A stretch of 64,000 bases of DNA from Planctomycetota bacterium (GTDB taxonomy: Bacteria; Planctomycetota; GCA-002687715; DRQF01): contig JACKGY010000010.1 in assembly GCA_020639295.1 (NCBI GenBank), positions 81,001-145,000 on the forward strand, written 5' to 3'. The notes beneath the pieces are model-generated. The model worked only from the letters and a program-made list of their open reading frames with translations. It was not told where the DNA came from and ran no database searches. Numbering within the stretch: the first letter of the stretch is position 1; each line of letters begins with the position of its first letter. Below are positions 42,797 through 51,498 of this stretch, in pieces. The position numbers and the translations under genes were made by a program.

Positions 42797-42845
42797 ATGA
42801 TACGCAGATGCCACGCTTCGTCGTACGGCGTCAGTCATCTTTTTT
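42797..42845 (-). promoter_or_regulatory. Probable rnpB promoter
   Basis: On the minus strand, TATCAT (42802 to 42797) lies just upstream of the RNA 5' end. An A-run (complement of 42839-42845) sits about 40 nt further up and could act as an UP element. The -35 box is weak. Confidence 0.4.
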
Positions 42846-42869
42846 CGGTCAGCTCGTCGTACAGAAAGT

Positions 42870-42899
42870 GAAGCCCCGCGACCTGAGTCGCGGGGCTTC
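42870..42899. terminator. Strong hairpin downstream of the rnpB promoter region
   Basis: Perfect 13-bp stem with a CTGA loop (arms 42870-42882 and 42887-42899). It lies between the rnpB promoter and the haem-lipoprotein gene, and could insulate rnpB from minus-strand transcripts. Confidence 0.55.
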
Positions 42900-43232
42900 G
42901 TGTTGGTGGTCACCACGGCTGCCGTCCAGGGCTGAATCCCGAAGCCCGACATTCGTCAGGTGGGCGCCGGGAATCGCGCGGCGAGGATCCCCTTCTCGGG
43001 GCTTGCTCCCGTTCACGATCCTTGGCTCCCGTTTCGAGTTCTCAATAGGGATCGGATTCCGTCCCTGATAAACGGGCAGTGCAGTAGACCTCTTGAGCGG
43101 TCTGCAGATCGGATTCTGCCAGGGCGAAGGGGCCGACGCCAAGAGCTTTCGAGCGGGGAACGGAATGCTCGAAGATGCCCTCTCGAGGATGCTTGACATC
43201 GTCGGCGCCGATGGTCCCGACCCGGTCCTCGA
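42900..43232. other. 333-nt intergenic region of no recognised content
   Basis: It lies downstream of the haem-lipoprotein gene. I see short imperfect hairpins (for example CCCC-TTCT-CGGGG near 42991, AGACC/GGTCT near 43087) but no RNA family, tRNA or convincing reading frame. Confidence 0.4.
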
Positions 43233-43538
43233 TCAGCTCTCGTTGTGGTCCTGGAGGTAGCTCAGGATCGCCGCCTTCTCCGACTCGTCGAGCCGCGCTT
43301 CGATCGCCATGGCGTCCATCACGCGTCGCCAGCCTTCGTCGCTCAGCCGCGACGGCGCATGCAGACCGTGACACTCGACGCACTTCCTCTTCCACAAGCG
43401 TAAGGCCCAGGCGTCGCCGCGAGGATCCCCCTCGTCGCCTCCGGCGCGCGTGGAGGTGGTCGCGCAACCGGGGGCGAGAAGGAGGATGCCGACGAGGAGC
43501 GAACTCAGGATCAGCTGGGAGACCTCGAATCGCGACAT
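43233..43538 (-). CDS. Small monohaem c-type cytochrome-like lipoprotein
   Basis: 101 residues. A hydrophobic signal ends in lipobox LAPGC (C25). A single haem-binding motif CVECH is at 53-57, followed by a helix-rich part with EARLDESEKAAILSYLQDH, a typical C-terminal helix of small class I cytochromes; the axial Met is likely M74 or M77 in VMDAMA. It is probably attached to the periplasmic membrane face and carries electrons or binds ligands. It lies 19 nt downstream of the porin gene on the same strand, so they should be co-expressed. Confidence 0.85.
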   Translation of the reverse strand: MSRFEVSQLILSSLLVGILLLAPGCATTSTRAGGDEGDPRGDAWALRLWKRKCVECHGLHAPSRLSDEGWRRVMDAMAIEARLDESEKAAILSYLQDHNES

Positions 43539-43557
43539 GTTCTCGATCCTCGTCGGC

Positions 43558-44949
43558 TCAGAAGTAGGTGGCCAGGGAACAGACGAAACGGTCGTTGTCC
43601 GCGTCGTCGATGCCGCCGGACTCGACCCAGAACTGGTACTCGAACTTGAGCACCGTCTTCTCGACCGGGCGGAAGTTCAGGCCGATCGTGTAGCGCCAGG
43701 GGTCGTCTCGGTAGGCGTCGCCCCGCAGCGCCCGATCGATGCCTTCGGTGACGTCGTCGGTGTCCATCGTGCCGACCCGGAAGACCAGGGTGAACGTCGA
43801 CTCCTCGGTGAAGAAGCGAGTCGTGCCACGCCAGCTCTCGGGGAAGAAGTGGAAGTTGAGCTGGAGGTAGAACCCCTCGGCGCCGCCGGGAACGCCGAGG
43901 GCCTTCTCACGCGTCCCGCGGTCGAGATCGAAGCGCGCGTATTCGCCGATCAGCTCGAAGTCCCCCTTCTTCAGCGACCAGTCGAAGCCGAAGAGGCGGT
44001 AGTCCCGCTGGTCGCGATCGTCGTAGCGCCCGAAGCCGAACGAGAGGCCCAGGTAGCTGGAGTCGAGGAAGTCCAGGTCGGGGCGGACACCGATCCGTCC
44101 GAGGATCATCTTGCTGTCGTTGTTGTCTTCACGGAAGGAGTTGCGGCTGTCCCGGAAGCCGCCGCCCGGCGTGGTCGAGAAGTCCTCGTCGAGACCGTTG
44201 CTCAGGATCAGGTCGTAGTCGATCACGACGCCGCCGAGGTCGAAGGCGCCGTAGACGCCTACGCCCGCGTCGGTCCAGGTGCTGGGGACGATGCGGCGCG
44301 CGACCAGGGGCCGGTCGGTGAGGTCGCGGAGCGGGGAATCGTGCAGGGTGTTGAAGCGGTTGAAGGGGACCAGCAGGGCACCGGCCTTGATGTTGAAGGC
44401 CCGGTCGAGATGGAAGTGAATCTCGGCGTACTCGACCGCGATCTCGGCGTCGCTGAGGTAGTCGGCCGTGCCGCCGCCTTCGATCTCGATCTCCGCCTTG
44501 AAGGAGATCGCCTCGTCCAGGATGTCGGCGGCGAGCTGGAGGACCAGTCGGTGCTGGTCGAAGCTGCTCTCGCGACGAGCGTGGTCGTCGCGGAACTCGA
44601 AGTCGAAGTAGCCGCCGAGGCTGAGCCGATCCCTCGCGGCTGGCCAGTCCTGCACCTCGTCGAGGGCCGCGAGTGCCCGCTCGAACTCGCCGCCCGGCGT
44701 CTCGGCCGCCAGGCGGGCGTCCAGGTTGGCGATCCGTGCCGTCGACTCGGCCTCCTGCCGGGCCAGGAGACCACGAAGCTCGCGGACCTCGGCTCCGAGG
44801 CTCTCCTCGCGCTGCCGAGCGGCTGCCATCGCCGCCTCCATCTTCGCGAGCCGCTCATGGAGGTCGCCTGGGTCCTGGACGGGTTCCTGGGCCCGGACGG
44901 ATCCGATCAGGAGGAGTGCCGCGGCCAGGATGATGAATCGGTCTTTCAT
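43558..44949 (-). CDS. Outer-membrane porin with N-terminal coiled coil
   Basis: 463 residues from ATG 44949 (AAAGGGA upstream); the frame continues further 5' but without family likeness. Signal peptide about 1-20 (ending VRAQ), then a coiled coil (about 28-80), then alternating strands rich in aromatic residues and Asp/Arg, ending in ATYF with the C-terminal Phe used for BAM insertion. The layout resembles OprP/OprO or DcaP-like porins (coiled coil plus 16-strand barrel). The substrate is not predictable. An inverted repeat (45011-45041) lies 62-92 nt upstream of the start. Confidence 0.85.
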   Translation of the reverse strand: MKDRFIILAAALLLIGSVRAQEPVQDPGDLHERLAKMEAAMAAARQREESLGAEVRELRGLLARQEAESTARIANLDARLAAETPGGEFERALAALDEVQDWPAARDRLSLGGYFDFEFRDDHARRESSFDQHRLVLQLAADILDEAISFKAEIEIEGGGTADYLSDAEIAVEYAEIHFHLDRAFNIKAGALLVPFNRFNTLHDSPLRDLTDRPLVARRIVPSTWTDAGVGVYGAFDLGGVVIDYDLILSNGLDEDFSTTPGGGFRDSRNSFREDNNDSKMILGRIGVRPDLDFLDSSYLGLSFGFGRYDDRDQRDYRLFGFDWSLKKGDFELIGEYARFDLDRGTREKALGVPGGAEGFYLQLNFHFFPESWRGTTRFFTEESTFTLVFRVGTMDTDDVTEGIDRALRGDAYRDDPWRYTIGLNFRPVEKTVLKFEYQFWVESGGIDDADNDRFVCSLATYF

Positions 44950-45010
44950 GAGGTCCCTTTCTTCTGCAGCCGGTTTCCGGAGCGCCCGACGATGGCAAGG
45001 ATGAGATTCA

Positions 45011-45041
45011 GTCGCAATATTGCAACCGGCAATATTGCGAC
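45011..45041. repeat. Operator-like inverted repeat in a divergent promoter region
   Basis: Two perfect 13-nt arms (45011-45023 GTCGCAATATTGC and 45029-45041 GCAATATTGCGAC) are separated by AACCG. Each arm contains the self-palindrome GCAATATTGC, so the site has two dyads 15 bp apart. It lies between the divergent porin and L,D-transpeptidase genes. It is strongly AT-rich against a GC-rich background, as expected of a transcription factor site. Confidence 0.8.
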
Positions 45042-45124
45042 GAATTCTCAGGATGCCGGGCGCCCCGGCCTGTCCTCCCCAGCCCCGACAATGCTCCGGA
45101 AGGGCCAAAGGAGGTCGCTGCAAG

Positions 45125-46096
45125 ATGAATGGTGGTCGAGGTTTGAAGACGCTCGCTCTGGTCGCCGTCCTGGCCTTCCTCGTGGCCTCCTTCGCCTTCC
45201 TCGACGGCTGGCCTTTCCGACGCGGTCGAGCGGCACCCGCCGCCGCCCATGAGGAAGCCGCCACCCTGGGTTCCGCCACGACGGAGGAGGGGCCTGTGGC
45301 GGCGCAGCCGCGCGATCCGGAGGCCGGCAGCGATGGTTCCGCGGTCCCCTCGCGATCCGACGAGGTCGTGATGGCGGCGCGCGAAGCCCTGGCCGGCACA
45401 CGGGATGGGGATCTCGGCCTACGGCTCCGGGCGCTCTCGACCGCTGCTCTGCGCCGCGAATTGCCGGCGGACTTCCGGGACGAACAGCTCGCGGAGCTGA
45501 GGGAGCTCGCCCGCGGCCAGGTCAATCGCGGCGCCCGGGGGCTCGCGGTCGAGCGGGTCGTGGTGGCGACGGGCGACAACCTGACCCTGATCGCCCGCAG
45601 GGTGCAGAAGGCCCACGGCTCGAACGTGACCCCCGCCCTGGTCATGCGCCTGAACGGCCTCCGTTCGGACCGGATCCGGGTCGGCCAGGTCCTGCAGGTG
45701 CCGACCGGGCGGCTCACCGTCATCGTCTCGAAATCCGACCACCGCCTGTACCTCGTCCTCGACGAGGTCATCATCGCCGACTACCCCGTGGGGCTGGGCC
45801 GCGGCGGCTGCACGCCCGAGGGCGAATTCGAGGTGGTGAACAAGACCGTGAATCCGAGCTGGAGGGCGCCCGACGGCCGCCTGCTCCCCCATGGCCACCC
45901 GGACCACATCATCGGCAACCGCTGGCTCGGATTCGCGGATGCCGATGGTCCGACCTCCTACGGCATCCACGGCACGACCGATCCGGACAGCATCGGCAAG
46001 GACGAGTCGGACGGCTGCGTCCGCATGCTCGCGGCCGATGTCGAGGAGGTCTTCCGCCTGGTGCCCGAGGGCTGTCCGGTGCGGCTGACGCCCTGA
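45125..46096 (+). CDS. LysM-containing L,D-transpeptidase (YkuD)
   Basis: 323 residues from ATG 45125 with AAAGGAGG about 10 nt upstream. A membrane or signal segment (about 8-28) is followed by an acidic linker, a LysM domain (about 143-195, VVVATGDNLTLIARR, MRLNGLRSDRIRVGQVLQVP), and a YkuD domain with H282 and the catalytic C298 (HGTTDPDSIGK, DESDGCVRM). It cross-links peptidoglycan or anchors envelope proteins. It diverges from the porin gene and may share the operator. Terminator immediately downstream. Confidence 0.93.
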   Translation: MNGGRGLKTLALVAVLAFLVASFAFLDGWPFRRGRAAPAAAHEEAATLGSATTEEGPVAAQPRDPEAGSDGSAVPSRSDEVVMAAREALAGTRDGDLGLRLRALSTAALRRELPADFRDEQLAELRELARGQVNRGARGLAVERVVVATGDNLTLIARRVQKAHGSNVTPALVMRLNGLRSDRIRVGQVLQVPTGRLTVIVSKSDHRLYLVLDEVIIADYPVGLGRGGCTPEGEFEVVNKTVNPSWRAPDGRLLPHGHPDHIIGNRWLGFADADGPTSYGIHGTTDPDSIGKDESDGCVRMLAADVEEVFRLVPEGCPVRLTP

Positions 46097-46132
46097 TGCC
46101 CACGGCGTCGACTCGATCGTCTAACCCTTTGT

Positions 46133-46162
46133 CGCCTCTTGGTTTGAAGGGGCGTCTTTTTT
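46133..46162 (+). terminator. Rho-independent terminator of the L,D-transpeptidase gene
   Basis: 8-bp stem CGCCTCTT/AAGGGGCG (46133-46140 and 46147-46154) with 6-nt loop and TCTTTTTT. It is the most canonical terminator in the window. Confidence 0.85.
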
Positions 46163-46203
46163 CCGGCCGCGGGGCTCGCCAAACTTCCCGCGTCGACCCC
46201 ATC

Positions 46204-46212
46204 TGGTATAGT
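46204..46212 (+). promoter_or_regulatory. Promoter candidate for the nuo operon
   Basis: Extended -10 TGGTATAGT (TGn then TATAGT). A weak -35 (CTTCCC at 46184-46189) is 17 nt away. It lies after the terminator and 104 nt before nuoA. Confidence 0.5.
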
Positions 46213-46315
46213 GACGCCGCCTCGTCCGGAAGGACGGGTCACGCGCGTGCATCCGATGCAGTGAAGAAGGGACGGTGACGATTCGACCCCAGTCCGGGTC
46301 GCCCGCCGAGGTGCC

Positions 46316-46786
46316 ATGCTCTTTCAGTACGCCCACGCCTTGATCGGCTTCCTGTTCGGGATGGTCTTCGTGGCCCTCCAGGTCTGGGTCCTCGTCCGGC
46401 TCCTGTCACCCAAGGTGAAGGAACCGATGAAGGACAGCACCTACGAGTGCGGCGAACCGCCCGTCGGCGACGCCTGGGTGCGCTTCGACATGCGCTTCTA
46501 CACCATGGCCCTGATCTTCCTCATCTTCGAGGTGGAGGCCGTGTTCCTGTTCCCCTGGGCTGCGGTCTACAACAAGCTGATGGCGATCACCGCCGGCAAG
46601 CCCGGAGCCTGGTTCCCGTTCATCGAAGTCTTCCTGTTCGTGGTGATCCTGGCCATCGGCCTGATCTACGTGTGGAGGAAGGGCGACATGGACTGGGTCA
46701 AGACGACGATGCACGGTCGTTTCGACGACAAACACGTGTACCACGTTGCCGATGACGGCAACCCCGACAAGAAGTCCGTCGCCTGA
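46316..46786 (+). CDS. nuoA: NADH-quinone oxidoreductase subunit A
   Basis: 156 residues, somewhat longer than the usual 120-147 because of a charged C-terminus. Three membrane helices and the hallmark YECGEPPVGDAWVRFDMRFY and FEVEAVFLFPWA. NuoA sits at the junction of the peripheral and membrane arms of complex I. It is the first gene of an 11-gene operon. nuoB follows within a few bases. Confidence 0.95.
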   Translation: MLFQYAHALIGFLFGMVFVALQVWVLVRLLSPKVKEPMKDSTYECGEPPVGDAWVRFDMRFYTMALIFLIFEVEAVFLFPWAAVYNKLMAITAGKPGAWFPFIEVFLFVVILAIGLIYVWRKGDMDWVKTTMHGRFDDKHVYHVADDGNPDKKSVA

Positions 46787-46797
46787 GGATGCCCACC

Positions 46798-47349
46798 ATG
46801 GCAGGTGAAGCGAACATCCAGGAAATCAACTTCAACACCGACGCCGCGACCCGGGACAACGTCCTGATCACGACCCTCGACAAGGTCCTGAACTGGACGC
46901 GCAAGTCGTCGGTGTGGCCGATGACCTTCGGTCTGGCATGCTGCGCCATCGAGATGATGGCCACCGGTGCCTCCAACTATGACATCGACCGCTTCGGGTC
47001 CGGCCCCTTCCGGGCCACGCCACGTCAGGCCGACCTGATGATCGTCGCCGGGACCGTCTCGCTGAAGATGGCGCCCCGCGTGAAGCTCCTCTACGAGCAG
47101 ATGCCCGAGCCGAAGTACGTGATCGCGATGGGCGCCTGCACGATTTCGGGCGGTCCCTACATCAAGTACGGCTACCACGTCCTGAAGGGTGTCGACCGGC
47201 TGATTCCGGTGGACGTCTACATTCCCGGCTGCCCGCCGCGCCCCGAGGCCTTGCTCGAGGGGCTCTTCCGCGTGCAGGAGAAGATGAAGTTCGAGCGGAT
47301 CCTCGATCGGACCCGAGAGGGCCTCCGACCCAAGATCCTGGTGGAATAG
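46798..47349 (+). CDS. nuoB: NADH-quinone oxidoreductase subunit B
   Basis: 183 residues from ATG 46798; the ATG at 46789 abuts the GAGG ribosome site, while 46798 has 9-nt spacing. The N2 4Fe-4S cluster ligands are visible: LACCAIEMM, GACTISGG and GCPPRPE. This is the last cluster before quinone. It is coupled to nuoA. Confidence 0.95.
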   Translation: MAGEANIQEINFNTDAATRDNVLITTLDKVLNWTRKSSVWPMTFGLACCAIEMMATGASNYDIDRFGSGPFRATPRQADLMIVAGTVSLKMAPRVKLLYEQMPEPKYVIAMGACTISGGPYIKYGYHVLKGVDRLIPVDVYIPGCPPRPEALLEGLFRVQEKMKFERILDRTREGLRPKILVE

Positions 47350-47363
47350 GAGTCTCCGCCGTC

Positions 47364-47873
47364 ATGAGCGATGCCTCTCGCCCCGGCCCCGCCGAGATCG
47401 CGAAGCGCCTGCAGGACGAATTCGGCGACAAGATCGTCGCCGTCGACCTGGAGGCCGTCGATCCGTTCTGCCAGGTCGACCCGATGGCGGTCGACGAGAT
47501 CGCGACCTTTCTGCGTGATCGACTGGGCTTCAATTACCTCCGCTGCCTGAGTTCCGTCGACTACCTCGACAAGAAGAAGACCAGCGAGGAGCTGGGGGTG
47601 GTCTACCACCTCGGCGCGATCCCCGATGCCCGGCACCTGTTCTGTCTGAAGGTTCGCCTGCCGCGCGACGAACCGACGGTGAAGACGGTCTCGGCCGTCT
47701 GGCCCACCGCCGATTGGCACGAGCGCGAGGCCTGGGACCTGATGGGCATCGTCTTCGAGGGGCACCCGAATCTCACCCGCATCCTCTGCGCCGAGGACTG
47801 GGAAGGGCACCCGCTGCGCAAGGATTACGTGTCGCCGGACACCTACCACGGCATCAAGAACAACGTCGTCTGA
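47364..47873 (+). CDS. nuoC: NADH-quinone oxidoreductase subunit C
   Basis: 169 residues with the 30-kDa subunit motif EREAWDLMGIVFEGHPNLTRIL and GHPLRKDY. It is a separate protein, not fused to NuoD. It is part of the peripheral arm that holds the quinone site. Confidence 0.93.
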   Translation: MSDASRPGPAEIAKRLQDEFGDKIVAVDLEAVDPFCQVDPMAVDEIATFLRDRLGFNYLRCLSSVDYLDKKKTSEELGVVYHLGAIPDARHLFCLKVRLPRDEPTVKTVSAVWPTADWHEREAWDLMGIVFEGHPNLTRILCAEDWEGHPLRKDYVSPDTYHGIKNNVV

Positions 47874-47887
47874 GGACGAGGACCGAG

Positions 47888-49042
47888 ATGACCGAGATCA
47901 GCACGCGAGAGATCGACCAGCACGGCGACGTCAAGACCGAGGAAATGCTGCTCAATATGGGGCCGCAGCATCCCTCGACGCACGGCGTGTTCCGTGTGGT
48001 CATCCGTACCGACGGCGAGATCGTGATCGACGCCGAGTCGCACATCGGCTACCTGCATCGCTGCTTCGAGAAGATCTGCGAGAACGTCAACTACACCAAG
48101 GCAACGCCCTACACCGATCGCCTCGACTACCTGATGGCGATGGGGAACAACCTGGGCTACGCGCTCGCGGTCGAGAAGCTGATGGACGTCGAGGTGCCCG
48201 AACGGGCCGAGTACATCCGCGTCATCGTCACCGAGCTGTCGCGGATCGCGTCGCACCTCCTGGCGATCGGCACCTATGGCATGGACATCGGGGCGATCAC
48301 GCCCTTCCTCTACTGCTTCCGCGATCGTGAGAAGATCCTCTTCATCCTGGAGACGATCTGCGGCCAGCGCCTGAACTACAACTACGTGCGCATCGGTGGC
48401 GTCGCCTACGACATGGACGCGGCGATGCTCACCATGGTGCGCGAGTTCTGTGACTACTTCCTGCCGCGGGTGATGGAGTACAACGACCTTCTCACCTACA
48501 ACGGCATCTTCATCGAGCGGACCGCGAACGTCGGCGTCCTGACCCCGGAGCGGGCGATCGCCTTCGGTTGCACCGGGCCGGTGTTGCGCGGCTCGGGGGT
48601 GGCTCGCGACCTGCGCAAGGATGCGCCCTACAGCGTCTACGGCCGCTTCGACTTCGAGGTGCCGGTCGGCAGCGGCGAGGCCGGGACCACCGGCGACTGC
48701 TTCGACCGCTACATGGTGCGCATGCGCGAGATGATCGAATCGGTGAAGATCATCCGCCAGGCCCTCGACCAGATCGCGGACGGGCCCTACAAGACCGACA
48801 AGATCAAGAGCAAGCCGAAGCCCAACAAGGGTGACGCCTACACCGCGGTCGAGAACGCGCGCGGCGAGCTGGGTTTCTACCTGGTCTCCGACGGTTCGGA
48901 CACCGCCTTCCGGCTGAAGTGCCGCAGCCCCGCGTTCTCGAACGTCTCCGTGCTTCACGAACTCTGTCGCGGTGCCATGGTCGCGGACGTGGTCGCCATC
49001 ATCGGCAGTCTCGACATCGTCATGGGTGAGATCGACCGGTAG
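47888..49042 (+). CDS. nuoD: NADH-quinone oxidoreductase subunit D
   Basis: 384 residues from ATG 47888. The 49-kDa subunit motifs are present: NMGPQHPSTHG, RLDYLMAMGNN, RIASHLLAIGTYGMDIGA and the C-terminal DIVMGEIDR. It forms the quinone pocket with NuoB. Evolutionarily it derives from the large subunit of NiFe hydrogenase. Confidence 0.96.
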   Translation: MTEISTREIDQHGDVKTEEMLLNMGPQHPSTHGVFRVVIRTDGEIVIDAESHIGYLHRCFEKICENVNYTKATPYTDRLDYLMAMGNNLGYALAVEKLMDVEVPERAEYIRVIVTELSRIASHLLAIGTYGMDIGAITPFLYCFRDREKILFILETICGQRLNYNYVRIGGVAYDMDAAMLTMVREFCDYFLPRVMEYNDLLTYNGIFIERTANVGVLTPERAIAFGCTGPVLRGSGVARDLRKDAPYSVYGRFDFEVPVGSGEAGTTGDCFDRYMVRMREMIESVKIIRQALDQIADGPYKTDKIKSKPKPNKGDAYTAVENARGELGFYLVSDGSDTAFRLKCRSPAFSNVSVLHELCRGAMVADVVAIIGSLDIVMGEIDR

Positions 49043-49047
49043 CCGTC

Positions 49048-50241
49048 ATGACCTACACCATCGTCAATCACGTGCTCGACTACTTCGAGCTGGAGCAGGG
49101 CGGCCTCTGGTCGCTGATCGGCGCGATCGCCGTCTGGGCGGCGCCGATCACCGGTTTCGTCGCGATCGTCGGCCTGGTCAGCATCTGGCTCGAGCGCAAG
49201 ATCTCGGCCCACATCCAGTGTCGCCTCGGTCCCATGGAGGTCGGTCCCCACGGTCTGCTGCAGACCCTGGCCGACGGCATCAAGCTCCTCGGCAAGGAGG
49301 ATCTGGTGCCGAAGAACGCCGATCGCGCGCTCTTCGCCCTGGCGCCCATGATGGTCTTCGCGGCCACCTTCGTCAGTTTCGCCTGCATCCCCTTCAGCGA
49401 GAAGGCGATCATCGCGGACCTCGACATCGGCATCTTCTTCATCGCCGCCGTCGGCTCGCTCGAGGCCATCGGCGTGGTGATGGCCGGCTGGTCCTCGAAC
49501 AACAAGTGGTCGCTCTTCGGCGCCGTCCGCGCCGCGACCCAGGTGGTCAGCTACGAGATCCCGCTGTCGCTCGCCCTCCTGGCTGGCGTCCTCTGCGCCG
49601 GTTCGATGAGCCTGGTGGACATCAGCCAGGCCCAGGGAGGCTGGATCTGGAGCTGGTTCATCTTCCGCAATCCCTTCATGTGGATCATGTTCCTGATCTA
49701 CTTCATCGCCTCGCTCGCGGAATGCCAGCGCGCGCCCTTCGATCTCCCGGAGGCCGAGTCCGAGCTCGTGTCGGGCTTCCACACCGAGTACTCGGGCATG
49801 CGCTTCGCCATCTTCTTCCTTGCCGAGTACGGCAAGATGTACGTGGTCTCGGCGGTGGGCGTGGTCCTGTTCTTCGGCGGTTGGCTGTCCGGCATCCCGG
49901 CGATCGACGGCATCGGCGGGATCACCGGCAACCTGATCGGCGCCGGCGTGATGATCACCAAGTCCTTCCTGCTGGTCTGCGTGCAGATGTGGATCCGCTG
50001 GACGCTGCCCCGCATCAGGCTCGATCAGGTCATGGATCTCTGCCTGAAGTACCTGCTGCCGATCTCGCTGGTCTGCTTGATGCTGATCGCGGTCTGGCAG
50101 GGGTTGATGCCGACCTTCGATGAATTCGGAATCGCGATGATCGCGGCCATGGCCCTGGGCTTCATGCAGATGCGGCGCATCTACAGGAAGGCGATCGAGG
50201 CCTCGAAGACCAGGCTCAGCCTGCCGACGATGAAGGTCTGA
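49048..50241 (+). CDS. nuoH: NADH-quinone oxidoreductase subunit H
   Basis: 397 residues with about eight membrane helices. Signature: ISAHIQCRLGPMEVGPHGLLQTLADGIKLLGKED and EAESELVSGFHTEYSGM. NuoH contributes the quinone tunnel entrance and links it to proton channels. The C-terminus is longer than the usual 320-350 residues. Confidence 0.95.
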   Translation: MTYTIVNHVLDYFELEQGGLWSLIGAIAVWAAPITGFVAIVGLVSIWLERKISAHIQCRLGPMEVGPHGLLQTLADGIKLLGKEDLVPKNADRALFALAPMMVFAATFVSFACIPFSEKAIIADLDIGIFFIAAVGSLEAIGVVMAGWSSNNKWSLFGAVRAATQVVSYEIPLSLALLAGVLCAGSMSLVDISQAQGGWIWSWFIFRNPFMWIMFLIYFIASLAECQRAPFDLPEAESELVSGFHTEYSGMRFAIFFLAEYGKMYVVSAVGVVLFFGGWLSGIPAIDGIGGITGNLIGAGVMITKSFLLVCVQMWIRWTLPRIRLDQVMDLCLKYLLPISLVCLMLIAVWQGLMPTFDEFGIAMIAAMALGFMQMRRIYRKAIEASKTRLSLPTMKV

Positions 50242-50259
50242 ACGGACACGGAGCTGCCG

Positions 50260-50871
50260 ATGAGTGCCCTGCAAACCTACATCAACAAGATCGCCAAGGT
50301 CTCCAAGTCGATCATCATCGGCATGGGGGTGACTTGGCGTTACTTCGTGAGCCCGAAGGAGATCGTCACGGTCCAGTACGGCTCCAAGAAGTACGGGCCG
50401 CAGGAGAACTACCTGCCGGCGCGGCACCGCGGCGTGCACTACCTCGAGAGCGAGAAGTGCATCCAGTGCAACATCTGCGCCACCTCCTGCCCGGTCGACT
50501 GCATCGAGATGGAAGGGACGCGCGACGGTGATCTGGAGGGCGCCTGGCAGGGCGACAAGGTCCAGATCTCCCGTTTCGTGATCGACCTGAACAAGTGCAT
50601 CTTCTGCAACCTCTGCTGCGAACCCTGCCCGAAGGAGTGCATCCACATGGGGCAGGAGTTCGATATCGCGGCCTACACGCGCTCGAATGGCGTGAAGAAC
50701 CTGCTCACCGATCGGCCCTGGACCGAGAAGGACCGCGAGGAGGAGGCCTGGCGTCGCGACGAGATGGCGCGCCTCAAGGAGGAGAAGAAGAAGCAGAAGG
50801 CCGCTGAGGCCGCCGCCAAGAAGGCCGCGGCCGCGAAGAAGGACGAGGACAAGAAGGACGATCAGTCCTGA
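50260..50871 (+). CDS. nuoI: NADH-quinone oxidoreductase subunit I
   Basis: 203 residues. Two 4Fe-4S sites: CIQCNICATSCPVDC and CIFCNLCCEPCPKEC, the N6a and N6b clusters. Residues after about 150 form a Lys/Ala/Glu-rich helical tail (KKKQKAAEAAAKKAAAAKK), an extension absent from most NuoI. The tail might bind another protein (inference). Confidence 0.95.
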   Translation: MSALQTYINKIAKVSKSIIIGMGVTWRYFVSPKEIVTVQYGSKKYGPQENYLPARHRGVHYLESEKCIQCNICATSCPVDCIEMEGTRDGDLEGAWQGDKVQISRFVIDLNKCIFCNLCCEPCPKECIHMGQEFDIAAYTRSNGVKNLLTDRPWTEKDREEEAWRRDEMARLKEEKKKQKAAEAAAKKAAAAKKDEDKKDDQS

Positions 50872-50988
50872 CCGGAGGTCGGCGCCTGGTCGCGCCGACA
50901 TCAGATCGAGGAACGGACCCGAGGGTCCCTGCGCGTGGTCGCCGGTGCGACCACTGGACCCGCTGCGGCGGGACTTGGGAGAGAACGC

Positions 50989-51498
50989 TTGAACTGGGAA
51001 GCGGTCGTGTTCTGGGCGATGGCGACGCTGGTGCTCGTGCCCGCGTTCGCCATCGTGTTCAGCCGGAACATCGTGCACATGGCCTTCTGGCTGCTGGGCA
51101 CGTTGATGGGCGTCTCGGGGCTCTACTTGCTCCTGGGCGCGGACTTCCTGGGCATGACCCAGATCTTCGTCTACATCGGCGGCATCAACGTCCTGCTGCT
51201 CTTCGGCATCATGCTGACCCGCAGCGAGCCGGTGTACGTCCGGCGACTGGCCAAGCGGCCGAAGCTGGCGCCGGGCCTGATCATCGGCGCGTTCACCGCC
51301 TTCACGCTGGTGAGCGCCTTGCTGGGGGCCGGGTGGCGCAACGTGCCCGGCGAGCCGACCGAGACCGCTGGAATCCTGGGTGCCTTCCTCCTCTCCGAGT
51401 ACATCCTGCCCTTCGAGATCATCTCGGTGCTCCTCCTGGTCGTCCTGATCGGCGCCGCCTACATCGCGCGCCGTGGCAGTCGCGAGGGAGCCGAGTGA
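50989..51498 (+). CDS. nuoJ: NADH-quinone oxidoreductase subunit J
   Basis: 169 residues from TTG 50989, chosen because GGGAGAGA lies 6 nt upstream; a GTG at 50935 would add 18 unlikely residues. Five hydrophobic segments, including NIVHMAFWLLGTLMGVSG and GADFLGMTQIFVYIGGINVLLLFG, the conserved TM3 region with the pi-bulge. A TTG start is unusual for a core subunit. It shares one base with nuoK. Confidence 0.9.
   Translation: MNWEAVVFWAMATLVLVPAFAIVFSRNIVHMAFWLLGTLMGVSGLYLLLGADFLGMTQIFVYIGGINVLLLFGIMLTRSEPVYVRRLAKRPKLAPGLIIGAFTAFTLVSALLGAGWRNVPGEPTETAGILGAFLLSEYILPFEIISVLLLVVLIGAAYIARRGSREGAE

Noticed and set aside
42870..42899. Strong hairpin considered as tRNA or part of a small RNA
   Set aside because: It is a simple stem-loop without cloverleaf arms or an anticodon; a terminator is the simplest reading.
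42454..43068. Plus-strand reading frame of 204 codons over the rnpB region
   Set aside because: It overlaps the RNase P RNA core on the other strand and lacks any protein family likeness.
42356..43232. tmRNA, SRP RNA or 6S RNA in the non-coding stretch
   Set aside because: Neither the tmRNA ends, the SRP GGAAGCAGC-type loop, nor a 6S-like long bubble was found; only rnpB is supported.
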